Assembly: GCF_001642695.1 (NCBI RefSeq)
Contig: NZ_LWCC02000142.1
Span: 1-41,704, forward strand
DNA length: 41,704 nucleotides
DNA from: Streptomyces chilikensis
GTDB lineage: Bacteria; Actinomycetota; Actinomycetes; Streptomycetales; Streptomycetaceae
Reading direction: 5' to 3'
Shown in pieces: positions 1 to 7,495 of this stretch. The translations under genes were made by a program, and so were the position numbers. The notes beneath the pieces were generated by a model. It was not told the DNA's origin. It saw only the letters and a list, made by a program, of their open reading frames with translations, and searched no databases. Within the stretch, counting starts at the first letter, position 1. Each line of letters opens with the position of its first letter.

Positions 1-365
1 TGCCGCCGCACCATGGTCCGGGCGGCCTCGGCGACGCTCTCGTCGGCGCGCACGGTGACCGGCGAGGGGGTCATCAAGCCGCCGGCGGTCCGCGCCCGGG
101 CCTTGGCCGCCCGGCGCCGGGCGGCGGGCGTCAGGGCCGGGAACCGGAACCCGCGGGCCGGTTCGTGAGGGAGCGGCGCCTTCACCTGGTGGGCCATCAG
201 GTCCGACTCGGAGACGACGCCCACGACGTGCTCGTCCTCGTCGACCACGGGCAGTCCGCCGATCCGGCGCTCGGCGAGCAGCCGGGCGACCTCCTTGAAC
301 GGGGTGTCGTACGCGGCCCGGACGACGTCGGTGGTCATGACCGCACCGACCTTGGTCTGCTTCAT
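1..365 (-). CDS. CBS-domain protein, C-terminus beyond window edge
   Basis: The start ATG is at 365, behind a CCAGGAGGAACTGAG ribosome site. About 121 residues are visible before the window ends. Residues 1-60 form a CBS motif (AVMTTDVVRAAYDTPFKEVA, then RRIGGLPVVDEDEHVVGVVSESDLM). A second CBS motif begins near residue 98 (GLMTPSPVTVRADESVAEAA). Paired CBS domains bind adenine nucleotides and act as energy sensors; actinobacterial proteins of this type are often in the DevR/DosR dormancy regulon, which fits the neighbours (DoxX-like, UspA and OsmC remnants, devR). The open frame continues upstream of this start to a Usp-like fragment beginning at 653, but the strong ribosome site supports the start at 365. 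The C-terminal domain cannot be seen. Confidence 0.85.
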   Translation of the reverse strand, partial: MKQTKVGAVMTTDVVRAAYDTPFKEVARLLAERRIGGLPVVDEDEHVVGVVSESDLMAHQVKAPLPHEPARGFRFPALTPAARRRAAKARARTAGGLMTPSPVTVRADESVAEAARTMVRR

Positions 366-653
366 CTCAGTTCCTCCTGGGTGTGGGCGGTGCGAGGACG
401 GGGTCTCGGGCCGGTTCGGTGCCGGCCGTGTCTGCGCGTCGGGCACGGTGACCCTGGCGGGTACGGCGGGAGCGGAGCGGAAGCCGCCTCGGCGAGGACG
501 CCGCCCCGGGCGGGTCCCGCGGACGGCTGGGGCGGCGTGCGGGTCGGAACCTGGACCGCGGTCGGCCACTCCTGGGCCGGGCACGACGACGGGGCAGTGG
601 GCGTGGTGCAGGACCCGGTGTGCCACCCGTCCCAGGGTGATCGTTCCGGGCAT
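366..653 (-). pseudogene. universal stress protein C-terminal remnant
   Basis: Reading from an ATG at 653, the first residues are MPGTITLGRVAHRVLHHAHC followed by PVVV. This closely resembles the last strand and helix of UspA-type domains (consensus GSVSxxVLHHAxCPVxVV). The following residues down to 366 are proline- and arginine-rich with no recognisable domain, and the frame runs without a stop into the CBS gene start. I see no Usp N-terminus upstream, since 660-765 is occupied by a hairpin and the end of the DoxX-like gene. It is most simply a truncated usp gene; a short expressed leader peptide is an unlikely alternative. Confidence 0.45.
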
Positions 654-695
654 GGTGCCCACCTTTCTGAGACGTGTGGTGTGTGTTCTCCCCGG

Positions 696-717
696 GCCCC
701 GGTCCGTGGACCGGGGC
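696..717 (-). terminator. hairpin after the DoxX-like gene
   Basis: A perfect inverted repeat of 10-bp arms (696-705 and 708-717, gccccggtcc/ggaccggggc) with only 2 bases between lies 49 bp beyond the stop of the DoxX-like gene. There is no T-tract, which is usual for actinomycete terminators. Confidence 0.5.
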
Positions 718-765
718 GGTGGGCCGGTGCGGTGGGCCGTTCGCGTCCCACCGCACCGGCGGGGT

Positions 766-1395
766 TCAGCGCAGCCACCCGTGGTCACGGACGACGGGGA
801 GCCGGGCCCACAGCCGGCCGAGGCCGAGGGTGTCGCCGGCGGAGGCGGCGGCGAGGGCGACCAGCAGCACCGCGTAGATCAGGTGGTAGTCGACGAACGG
901 GTTCGTCGACATGCTCGGGGAGCCGTCCGACAGGTGCTGGGCCGGCGGCCACTCGGCCACCCACATCAGCGCCATCATCACGGTGCCCGCGAGAGCGCTC
1001 AGGCGCAGCGCGACCCCGGCGGTCAGGGCGAGGCCGATGCCGAGCAGGCCGAGCATGAACAGCCAGTCCGCCCAGGCCGCTCCGGCCCACGAGTGGAAGG
1101 TCGTCTCCATCGGCCCGACGGAGACGTGGCCGAGGAATCCGACGGTGGGCGAGCCTCCGTCGATCCATCCCTTGCCGGAGGGGGTGGCGTAGCCGAGGCC
1201 GAACGTCTTGTCGAGGAAGGCCCACAGGAAGACGAAGCCCATCAGCAGGCGGGCGGTGGCGAAGGCGTAGGCCCGTGCGGTGCGCGTCCGGGTGCGGGCC
1301 GACACGGCGGCCTCGGATGCGGCGGAGCTCCGGTGGCGGCGCAGGGACGGCAGGTGCCGGCCGACGGTGCCGTTCGTGTGCTGGTGCACGGCCAT
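766..1395 (-). CDS. DoxX-family membrane protein
   Basis: 209 residues from ATG 1395; an in-frame GTG/ATG further up (1440) has no better ribosome site. The N-terminal 45 residues are basic and cytoplasmic-looking. Then come about four hydrophobic segments: ATARLLMGFVFLWAFLDKTF, ADWLFMLGLLGIGLALTAGV, LSALAGTVMMALMWVAEW and VDYHLIYAVLLVALAAA. The RLLMGFVFLWAFLDKTFGLG start and the WPP…NPFVDYH loop are typical of DoxX/DoxD-like proteins (thiosulfate:quinone oxidoreductase subunit-like, or components of membrane redox complexes). No redox Cys pair is visible, so the biochemical role is open. A DevR-like palindrome sits about 100 bp upstream, and devR itself lies about 1.2 kb away. Confidence 0.8.
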   Translation of the reverse strand: MAVHQHTNGTVGRHLPSLRRHRSSAASEAAVSARTRTRTARAYAFATARLLMGFVFLWAFLDKTFGLGYATPSGKGWIDGGSPTVGFLGHVSVGPMETTFHSWAGAAWADWLFMLGLLGIGLALTAGVALRLSALAGTVMMALMWVAEWPPAQHLSDGSPSMSTNPFVDYHLIYAVLLVALAAASAGDTLGLGRLWARLPVVRDHGWLR

Positions 1396-1769
1396 GATGG
1401 GTTTCCCTTCGAGGGGCGGTCCGGTCGTTCCTGACACCACTCACTCTCCCGCCTGCCCGTGCCCCGCACCGGGTGCCTGATGGGTCATCGCACGGGACCG
1501 AACGTCCCTTGCCCGCCGGGACGTTCGGTCGTGGGGTCCCGGACGCGAAGGGGCGGCGGCCGGGAGGACGGCATGGCGGTCGCGGGAGGGCTGCTGCGGG
1601 TGCGTGGGAGAAAGGGACCCCGAGGTGACCCGGCCCGACGTGCACGGGACGGCCGGGGACGGAGAGCGCCCCGGGTCCCGCCCCGACGACGACCGCCCCG
1701 CCACGGGACCTGTCCGGGGCGGGGCGGGGGCGGTGACGGACGGTCAGGGGGACGGCACGCGTCCTGAGC
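1396..1769. other. promoter region without a recognisable gene
   Basis: I see no convincing gene here. It carries the inverted repeat at 1496-1530 described separately. The rest is GC-rich sequence with open frames in several phases but no ribosome site or recognisable domain. Confidence 0.5.
1496..1530. promoter_or_regulatory. inverted repeat with a possible DevR/OsdR box
   Basis: Perfect 13-bp arms gaccgaacgtccc (1496-1508) and gggacgttcggtc (1518-1530) flank 9 bases. The sequence starting at 1494 reads GGGACCGAACGTCCC, with GGGAC/GTCCC half-sites 5 bp apart; the mycobacterial DevR/DosR box has GGGAC and GTCCC 4 bp apart. It lies about 100 bp upstream of the DoxX-like start, a plausible activator position. 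Assignment to DevR is inference, supported by the devR gene at 2558-3250. Confidence 0.5.
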
Positions 1770-2200
1770 CAGGGGAAGTCACGCGGGCCGGGGGCGTCTT
1801 CCTGCTCGCAGCGGACGTCGGGTGCCACGTCCGTGGGGTTGCCCGGCGTGCGGTGGGAGACCACCCGCGCAGAGCGCGACGCGGGCGGGGGCCAGGTGCG
1901 GCACCAGGACGGTGAGCGCCGGTTCCGCGACGCGCGGGACGGTCCTCGGCCGTGCAGAACTCGGCCGGCACCGACAGCCCGCGCCGTGTGATGCCGTGAC
2001 GGTGGAGGTACCCGCCCGCCCAATGCGCCGCACCAGACGCGATCGACGCGACGAGGAGTGGTTCCAGCGGGGTGGGTGCGGTGTCCTTGCCTGCGGCTTC
2101 CACGGGCCGGTCGACGGCCGGAACGTGACCGCGTACCCGGATCCCGAAGGCGGCCCCCGCAAGGGGTGTCACCACCACGTGTCCGGGCCGACTGCCGTCG
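1770..2200 (-). pseudogene. OsmC-family protein, frameshifted and lacking both cysteines
   Basis: Three reading frames must be joined to follow the family. Frame 1: TPLAGAAFGIRVRGH, then DRPVEAAGKDTAPTPLEPLL, VASIASGAAHWAGGYLHRHG, LSVPAEFCTAEDRPAR. Frame 2: RVAEPALTVLVPHLAPARVA. Frame 3: VVSHRTPGNPTDVAPDVRCE. OsmC peroxidases use one Cys in the ASxASC helix and one in the HCTVxNT motif; here these are Gly (ASIASG) and Arg (SHRT). With at least two frameshifts and both catalytic Cys gone, this is a dead gene unless the assembly is wrong, and the residue losses argue against simple sequencing error. A second remnant (Usp) precedes it on the same strand. Confidence 0.7.
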
Positions 2201-2204
2201 CCAC

Positions 2205-2438
2205 CGGGGTCCACGGGCCCGCGCCTCGTCCAGAAGGCTGCGGGCGTACTCGCGACGCACCTCGGCCGACGGCACCAGCACGCCCAGCCCGGACCCCAGG
2301 GCGAAGACGGGGGTCTGCCGTACCGAGGCGTGCACCAGACGCAGAGGCACGTCACGCAGCAACGCTTCGCGGGCCGCCCAGTCGGCGGCAGCCAGGGTTT
2401 CCGGCGAGCCGTCCGTCCCGTGGTGATGGGGCGGTCAT
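2205..2438 (-). pseudogene. universal stress protein N-terminal remnant
   Basis: ATG 2438 follows GAAGAAGGTTCCCC. After about two single-base losses in the first 25 bases the sequence reads TDGSPETLAAADWAAREALL, then RDVPLRLVHASVRQTPVFAL and EVRREYARSLLDEARARG. This is the first half of a UspA domain (normally VGVDGSxxSxxAxxWAAxEA…LRLVHA…). The ATP-loop and C-terminal half are absent, and the OsmC remnant follows directly. It may once have belonged to the DevR regulon like its neighbours. Confidence 0.65.
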
Positions 2439-2557
2439 GGGGAACCTTCTTCAAGTTCAGCCAGTTTTCGCCGATCCCCGTGCTCGGGGGCAAAGGCCAG
2501 CGACCCTCACCTGGCGGCCGCTGTCCCCGCCCGGCGGCCGACGGTCCCCTGCCCCGT

Positions 2558-3250
2558 TCAGTCGCCCTGCTGCCGCAGGCGGTCCTTGGCCTGGGTGGCG
2601 ATGACGGCCGCCTGGATCCGCCTCTCGACACCGAGCTTGGCCAGCAGCCGCGAGATGTGGTTCTTCACCGTCTTCTCCGCGAGGTAGAGCCGCTGGCCGA
2701 TCTGCCGGTTGGTCAGTCCCTCCCCGATCAGGGCAAGGATCTCGCGTTCGCGCCCGGTCAGCCCGGGAAGGTCCTCGGACTCCTCCTCCTTCGGCTGCCC
2801 GTCCCGCAGCCGCGCCATCAGCCTGGCGGTCGCACTCGGGTCGAGCAGCGACTGGCCACGGGCGACCGCGCGCACGGCCGACACCAGGTCGGAGCCCCGG
2901 ATCTGCTTCAGCACGTAGCCGGAGGCCCCCGCCATGATCGAGTCCAGCAGCGCCTCCTCGTCGTCGAACGAGGTCAGCATCAGGCACGCCAGGTCCGGCA
3001 TGCGCGACCGCAGCTCGCGGCAGACGCTCACACCGTCACCGTCCGGCAGGCGCACGTCGAGGACGGCGACCTGCGGGCGCAGGGCCGGTATGCGCACCAG
3101 AGCCTGCTCGACCGTGCCGGCCTCACCCACCACGGTGATGTCCGGCTCGTCGTCCAGCAGGTCGTGCACCCCCCGCCGCACCACCTCGTGGTCGTCCAGC
3201 AGGAAGACCCGGATCGGCTCCGGTGGTCCGGGCCGCTCGGCGTCCGTCAT
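2558..3250 (-). CDS. devR: DevR/DosR-type NarL-family response regulator
   Basis: 230 residues. Receiver domain at 13-130: acidic pair D19-D20, phospho-acceptor D65 in [14 protein letters not shown]93 in MLTSF, and K115 in GYVLKQIRG. LuxR/NarL helix-turn-helix at about 165-225 ([20 protein letters not shown], then [20 protein letters not shown]). Whole stretches match mycobacterial DevR closely ([16 protein letters not shown], EGLTNxQI, [18 protein letters not shown]); Streptomyces orthologues are called OsdR. The start ATG at 3250 follows AGGGAGCG; an ATG at 3274 would add eight residues. Family members activate dormancy and hypoxia genes when phosphorylated by DevS/DosT-type haem kinases. 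No partner kinase is in the window, and an IS5 remnant begins within about 50 bp upstream, so promoter and partner may have been lost or moved. Confidence 0.92.
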   Translation of the reverse strand: MTDAERPGPPEPIRVFLLDDHEVVRRGVHDLLDDEPDITVVGEAGTVEQALVRIPALRPQVAVLDVRLPDGDGVSVCRELRSRMPDLACLMLTSFDDEEALLDSIMAGASGYVLKQIRGSDLVSAVRAVARGQSLLDPSATARLMARLRDGQPKEEESEDLPGLTGREREILALIGEGLTNRQIGQRLYLAEKTVKNHISRLLAKLGVERRIQAAVIATQAKDRLRQQGD

Positions 3251-3301
3251 TTCACGCTCCCTGTTTCCTGTCATCCCGGAGCCCGTTCCCGGACCCGGCG
3301 G

Positions 3302-3736
3302 GTGATACCCGTGGCCATCCTTCTCACTCCCGCCCCGAAAGGCCAGAGCCGCCGGCTGCCGGGCCTGGGTTTCATCCCGGCCGTGCACGACTCCACCGCC
3401 GGCGCCCGCCTCCTTGACCAGATCGCCGCCCACCACCCCCGCGTCACCAAGGACTGGGCCGACTCCGGCTACAAGAACGCCGCCGTCGAACACGCCGCCA
3501 CCCGCGGCATCGACCTCGAAGTCGTCCACCGCACCCCCGGCAGCCACACCTTCACCGTCCAGCCCCGCCGCTGGGTCATCGAACGCACCCTCGGCTGGCT
3601 CATGCACCACCGCCACCTCGCCCGCGACCACGAGACCCACCCACACCGATCAGCAGCCATGATCCACATCGCCGCCATCGACCTCATGAGCCGCCGACTC
3701 ACCCACGAAACCACCCTCAACTGGCGCGGCACCTAA
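3302..3736 (+). pseudogene. IS5-family transposase, C-terminal fragment
   Basis: The frame reads [79 protein letters not shown] and stops at 3736. WADSGY supplies the second Asp and [12 protein letters not shown] the Glu of the DDE catalytic triad; the first Asp and the whole N-terminus are missing. No start codon or terminal repeat could be matched at the left side. It sits head-on against devR and probably marks the left boundary of a rearrangement. Confidence 0.8.
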
Positions 3737-3875
3737 TGTCTTGTGCGATTCATCTCTGCATCCCGAAGGGGCTGTGGCCTCGGGGACGCAAAGTGATTCG
3801 ACCTGTGGGGATGGTGCTCTGTGCAGACTTACTCTGCGTTTTCCCTGCCCATGGAGATCACCGTGTGCGTCACGT

Positions 3876-4460
3876 TCAGTTGCTGACGTCGTTCTTGATC
3901 TGCACCAGTGCCTCGTCCCAAACGTCCCCTCCGTCCGCCCAGGTCCACAGCCATTGACGCAGAGACGGTGCCGCGTAGCACAGGCCATCGTGAGGGTTTT
4001 GGCCCCATTCCGGTACCCAGCCGTCGGCGTCCCGGAGAAGCACCGGATTGTCGATCGCTATCAGGGAGACGTACCACTCCATGGTGCAGCCGCCACCCGT
4101 CAGGAAGAACCACGAGGCCGGTGGCCCCCATCCTGGCCGCTGGTCGTGGACGGCGGTTGCGCAGGGCCAGTCCTGGACGTCCCAGTGCGGAATGCTGCGC
4201 GGTATCAGTGATGCGAGGCCGCCATCCGGCCCGAATCCTCCGTCCCCGATCTCGGTGTAGATGCGCCGAAGCAACTCGGGCAGCCGATGCCCGAGCTTCT
4301 GTTCCGCGTGCTCGACTTCGGCCATCGTGACAGGTGGGAAGGGCTTGTCCGGGAGGCCTCCGCGGGAAGGAATCGCGCCTTCCGCACCCCATGCGAGTGC
4401 GTGCAGCCTCTCCAGAAGCGCGTCGTCGTCCGCAGCAGTTCGGTGGGTGGGGTCGGTCAC
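3876..4460 (-). CDS. SMI1/KNR4 (SUKH) family protein
   Basis: 194 residues from GTG 4460 (VTDPTHRTAADDDALLERLH). The SUKH-type fold is suggested by TMAEVEHAEQKLGHRLPELL at about residues 48-67, YTEIGDGGFGPDGG, LIPRSIPHWDVQDW, and the aromatic C-terminus APSLRQWLWTWADGGDVWDE. SUKH proteins commonly act as immunity proteins against nuclease and deaminase toxins in bacteria, but no toxin gene is adjacent. It is the last member of a minus-strand series, separated by about 200 bp from the NUDIX remnant, so it may have its own promoter. The ribosome site before GTG 4460 is weak, so the start is tentative. Confidence 0.8.
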   Translation of the reverse strand: MTDPTHRTAADDDALLERLHALAWGAEGAIPSRGGLPDKPFPPVTMAEVEHAEQKLGHRLPELLRRIYTEIGDGGFGPDGGLASLIPRSIPHWDVQDWPCATAVHDQRPGWGPPASWFFLTGGGCTMEWYVSLIAIDNPVLLRDADGWVPEWGQNPHDGLCYAAPSLRQWLWTWADGGDVWDEALVQIKNDVSN

Positions 4461-4664
4461 GAGCCGGAACTGTAGCGGGGAGGCTGGAGAAGCCCTGCGT
4501 TGGGCGTGCCGGCGGGTGAGGGCGGTCGGCCAGGGGGGTCTGCGGCGGTCTTCCGCTTGCTCACGGGATCTCCTGGGGACGGGTGAGGAGAAGGTCGGCC
4601 GCCGTCGCGAGGGTTCCGGTGGGGCCGTCGTGTCGTGGTTGAGCGTGACGGAGTGGTGGGGCAG

Positions 4665-4859
4665 CCGCATCAGGTGGCTGGCGGAGGGCTCCCCAGGATG
4701 CATAGGGTCGCCCGGCCGCTGCCACAGGCTCGGGTTCCGGGCCGGGCGGAGCCGCAGGCGGCGGTCGTCCTCGCCAGTGCCGTGGGAGCAGCCGTGGACG
4801 GTGGCCTCGGGAAGGGCGGCGATGTACTGCTCGGGAGGGTGCCAGACCATCGCGGTCAC
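4665..4859 (-). pseudogene. NUDIX hydrolase, N-terminal remnant
   Basis: A GTG at 4859 overlaps the MazG-like stop by four bases (GTGA). It reads VTAMVWHPPEQYIAALPEAT, VHGCSHGTGEDDRRLRLRPA and RNPSLWQRPGDPMHPGEPSA. This tracks the N-terminus of actinobacterial NUDIX proteins (YIxALPxATVxGCLY…LWQWPGGNMDPGE), with the GG of the Nudix entrance changed to GD and the Nudix box itself (GX5EX7REUXEEXGU) absent. The tail after that is unrelated. The coupling with mazG suggests the intact ancestor was part of the operon and worked in nucleotide clean-up or in the pathway of the upstream genes. Confidence 0.55.
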
Positions 4860-5218
4860 ACCGCCCGGGGCTCGGCCGGGGCGGCTGGTGCGGGCAGGAA
4901 CTTCTCCGCCTTCGAGGCGAGCTGCTCGCGGAGGTAGGCGGCCGCGTCGTCGGGGCGCATCCGCTGGAGTGCGACGAGGCTGGTGACGACGACGTCGGCG
5001 ACTTCGGCGTGGACGTCGCTCCAGTCGGCGGGGATGTGTTTCTTGCGGGGGTTGGTGCCGCGTGCGCCGATGACGGCCTGGGCCGCCTCGCCGGTCTCCT
5101 CGGCGAGCTTGAGCACTTGGAGCGTCCACTGCTCGTGCGGGGTGAGGCCGAGCCGGTCGTCGTGGTCGTCGAAGTGTCGGGCGAGTGCCTCGATGGTCTG
5201 CCGGACGGAGGGGTCCAT
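4856..5218 (-). CDS. MazG-like nucleotide pyrophosphohydrolase
   Basis: 120 residues, all-alpha. The MazG-type metal-binding motif appears as KLAEETGEAAQAVIGARG (residues 37-54) and DVHAEVADVVVTSLVALQ (residues 68-85), giving the EExxE…ExxD arrangement that binds Mg2+. Members hydrolyse (d)NTPs or modified nucleotides to monophosphates plus pyrophosphate. The gene is 61 bp downstream of the methyltransferase on the same strand and overlaps the NUDIX remnant, so two nucleotide-hydrolase families were coupled here. Whether it is housekeeping or pathway-specific is unknown. Confidence 0.85.
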   Translation of the reverse strand: MDPSVRQTIEALARHFDDHDDRLGLTPHEQWTLQVLKLAEETGEAAQAVIGARGTNPRKKHIPADWSDVHAEVADVVVTSLVALQRMRPDDAAAYLREQLASKAEKFLPAPAAPAEPRAV

Positions 5219-5279
5219 CGTGATCGGTCCCCTTCGGACGGGTGTCGTGTCGCGGGTCGGACGGAAGGGTCGCGCGGTG

Positions 5280-6008
5280 TCAGCCGGGGTGGCGGGCGCG
5301 CAGGAGCGTGCAGGTGACCGAGTCGCCCTCCTTGGGTGAGGCGAGGAGGTCGACCTGGTCGACGAGCAGCCCGCAGTCGGTGACGAGCGACTCCCAGAGC
5401 GCGGGGGCCAGGACCCACATGTCGACGGTGACGGGCCCGATCCCCTTCAGGTGGAGGGCCTCGGGCCGGGCGGTGACGGTGTCGTACGGGCCGTCACCGG
5501 CGGAGTTGGTGTGCAGGACGGAGAAGACGAGCCGTCCGCCGGGCCGGAGGGCGCGGGTCAGCGCCGGCAGGACACGGCGCGGGTCGAGGTAGGACAGCCC
5601 GTGGGCGGAGAGGACGACGTCGTACGGCTCCGCCCGCTCCAGGTGGTCGACGGCGTCCGCGTGGATCAGCCGCAGACCGGGCCGGCCCCCGAAGCGGGCG
5701 ACGGCACGCTCGTGCTGGGAGCGCGCCCCTTCGACCGCGTCCACCCGGGCGCCCGAGGCGGCCAGGTGGGCGGCGAATCGGCCCGTGCCGGAACAGAGGT
5801 CCAGCACGCGGCGTCCGGCCAGGTCACCGAGGATCTCCTCACCGGGGCCGACCTCCTGCCAGTACCCCCAGTACACGCGCTCGGGCTCGGGGATTTCCGT
5901 CCGCGCGGTCAGGTGGTGGGTGCCGTAGGCGGTCCACCGGAGGAGGTTGCGCCGCTCGATGCCGGACGGCACGGTCCCGGTGGGTGGGGAGTGCGGGTGG
6001 GTGCTCAT
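5280..6008 (-). CDS. class I SAM-dependent methyltransferase
   Basis: 242 residues from ATG 6008. Motif I is VLDLCSGTGRFAAHLA (residues 68-83), followed by an acidic strand end (VDAVEGA) and motif IV-like YDVVLSAHGLSYLD; LRPGGRLVFSVLHTN is the usual post-motif. The C-terminal half (PVTVDMWVLAPALWESLVTD) is probably the substrate lid. The start overlaps the stop of the preceding small ORF by four bases (ATGA), so it is translationally coupled to it. It belongs to the exporter/kinase operon and probably methylates that pathway's product, but the substrate cannot be told from sequence. Confidence 0.87.
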   Translation of the reverse strand: MSTHPHSPPTGTVPSGIERRNLLRWTAYGTHHLTARTEIPEPERVYWGYWQEVGPGEEILGDLAGRRVLDLCSGTGRFAAHLAASGARVDAVEGARSQHERAVARFGGRPGLRLIHADAVDHLERAEPYDVVLSAHGLSYLDPRRVLPALTRALRPGGRLVFSVLHTNSAGDGPYDTVTARPEALHLKGIGPVTVDMWVLAPALWESLVTDCGLLVDQVDLLASPKEGDSVTCTLLRARHPG

Positions 6009-6277
6009 GGCCGGTTCACTTCCGTGTGGGCGTGTCCGGCGCGGATGCCGGTGACGGCGGCGCGCGTACGGGACACCAAGGGGTGGAGAGGTTGTCGGGG
6101 TACCGCCACCGCCACCGCGGGCGGCGGTCCGGTGCGCACGGTTCCGGCTGTCCCGCCCGGGCGTGGGCGCGGAAGACGAGTCGCACGCGAGTGGCCCGTC
6201 AGGTAACGGCGGAAGTCCCGGTACCGCCACGGCGGCGTGCCGGCCACGAGGACGGGAGGGTCAGCACAGGACGTCAC
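6005..6277 (-). CDS. small protein coupled to the methyltransferase
   Basis: 90 residues from GTG 6277, which lies inside the 3' end of the kinase gene (17-bp overlap); the stop overlaps the methyltransferase ATG. The C-terminus SRTRAAVTGIRAGHAHTEVN resembles the C-terminus of the other small ORF of this operon (YAREAVTGIAQGRAYTELGW at 7298-7495). The middle is Pro/Arg/Gly-rich and low in information, so frameshift decay of a longer relative is possible. Function unknown. The conserved AVTGI…G.A.TE tail and its position between enzymes could suit a recognition or scaffold peptide, or a degraded NUDIX/acceptor domain. This is inference. Confidence 0.5.
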   Translation of the reverse strand: MTSCADPPVLVAGTPPWRYRDFRRYLTGHSRATRLPRPRPGGTAGTVRTGPPPAVAVAVPRQPLHPLVSRTRAAVTGIRAGHAHTEVNRP

Positions 6278-7301
6278 GCAGTACCTCCTCGGCCTCGTCG
6301 AGGTGTTCCCGCAGCACCGACCCGGCCTGGTGGCGGGCCCGCCCGTACGCCTCGAGCGCCGGAGTGACCGCGGCCGGGTCGTCCAGCGGTTCGGACAGCG
6401 GATAGACCGAGCAGGCCAGGTGGCCCGCGGCCACGCGGGGTACGGCGAGCAGATCCGCGGTGGGCAGGGCGGGATTCGCGGCCCGGTAGGCGGTGAGGGC
6501 CGTCGCCAGGCCCGGTATCCAGTCGTCGGGACGGGCCAGGACGGTGCGCGGATCCAGGACGATCCGTCCGAGCTCCCAGGCGGCGCTCCGGGGCCGGGGC
6601 GGCCGGAAGTCGATCACAGCCGCGACCTCCCGACCCCGCAGCAGCAGGTTGGGAGAGGCCAGATCACCGTGGACGACCTGGACCGTCAGTTCCGGCGGCA
6701 ACGGCTCCAGCAGGACCGCCACCCCGGGCAGCGCGCCGAGCCGGTCGGCCGCCGTCTGCCGGGCCCACCGGCCGAACTCGCTCGCCACCGCTGCGGCCGT
6801 CCAGCGGGCGAGAAGCCCGCGCAGGCGCCGCTCGGCCCGTTCGACATCGCACACCTGGCGTGCCGGGACGGGGCGGGGCGGGCCGGCCGGGTGATGTGCG
6901 AGGGCGCGGTGGAGGCGGCCCAGGGTCTCGCCGACCGCGGCCCACCGGTCGCCGAAGAGCCCGCCCTCGGCCGTCTCGGCGTCCTCGACCCAGGCCGACA
7001 CGGACAGCGACAGGCCGTCGGCTGCCGCGACGAGACGCCCGTCGGGGGCCGTGGGCCGTACCGCCGGCACGGGGACACCGGCGCGGCGGGCGTACTCGCC
7101 CAGGGCGAGTGCCTGTTCCTCGGCCGCCGGATCGGTGCCGTCGGGGTAGGTCTTCACGAACCAGCGGCGGCCGTCGAGGTCCTCGGCCAGGTAGTTGCGG
7201 GTCGCGGTCCCCGAGGGTCCTTCGCCGATCGACGCGGGCGTGAACCCGTAGTGGACCGAGAGAGCCCCGGCGATGTCCGGCGCGGTGGGCGGAAGCGTCA
7301 C
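6261..7301 (-). CDS. APH-like phosphotransferase (kinase)
   Basis: 346 residues, the usual length of the aminoglycoside phosphotransferase/choline kinase family. The nucleotide-binding lysine is in RRWFVKTYPDG (K50). The catalytic loop VVHGDLASPNLLLRG (residues 209-223) gives H211, D213 and N218, and VIDFRPP (D231) is the metal-binding DFG equivalent. The ATG at 7301 overlaps the stop of the 65-aa small ORF. Such kinases phosphorylate hydroxyls on small molecules, either as resistance enzymes or as biosynthetic steps. With an exporter upstream and a methyltransferase downstream, either self-resistance or tailoring is plausible. Confidence 0.85.
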   Translation of the reverse strand: MTLPPTAPDIAGALSVHYGFTPASIGEGPSGTATRNYLAEDLDGRRWFVKTYPDGTDPAAEEQALALGEYARRAGVPVPAVRPTAPDGRLVAAADGLSLSVSAWVEDAETAEGGLFGDRWAAVGETLGRLHRALAHHPAGPPRPVPARQVCDVERAERRLRGLLARWTAAAVASEFGRWARQTAADRLGALPGVAVLLEPLPPELTVQVVHGDLASPNLLLRGREVAAVIDFRPPRPRSAAWELGRIVLDPRTVLARPDDWIPGLATALTAYRAANPALPTADLLAVPRVAAGHLACSVYPLSEPLDDPAAVTPALEAYGRARHQAGSVLREHLDEAEEVLRDVLC

Positions 7302-7495
7302 GTCTGTTCCTCCCAGCCCAGCTCGGTGTAGGCGCGGCCTTGCGCGATGCCGGTGACCGCTTCCCGCGCGTAGGGGACGATCGGTTCGGGCGGTCCCGGC
7401 GCGGCGAGCAGTCCGGCGAGGGCGTCGCGTTCGGCCGGGTGACGGATGAGGTACGCCTCGACGGTCTCGCGGAGGTGGGTGTGACCGGGTGTCAT
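7298..7495 (-). CDS. small protein coupled to exporter and kinase
   Basis: 65 residues. ATG 7495 overlaps the stop of the ABC exporter gene and its own stop overlaps the kinase ATG, so it is coupled on both sides. The N-terminal half (LRETVEAYLIRHPAERDALA) resembles the leading helix found before some Streptomyces NUDIX domains; the C-terminal half (PYAREAVTGIAQGRAYTELG) recurs in the 90-aa ORF at 6005-6277. No catalytic motif. It could be a truncated NUDIX accessory domain, a small partner protein of the kinase, or a peptide substrate. I cannot choose among these from sequence alone. Confidence 0.65.
   Translation of the reverse strand: MTPGHTHLRETVEAYLIRHPAERDALAGLLAAPGPPEPIVPYAREAVTGIAQGRAYTELGWEEQT

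Noticed and set aside
785-2362. 525-codon open frame on the minus strand
   Set aside because: It overlaps the DoxX-like gene in another frame. Only short pieces match Usp and OsmC, which are reported as pseudogenes.
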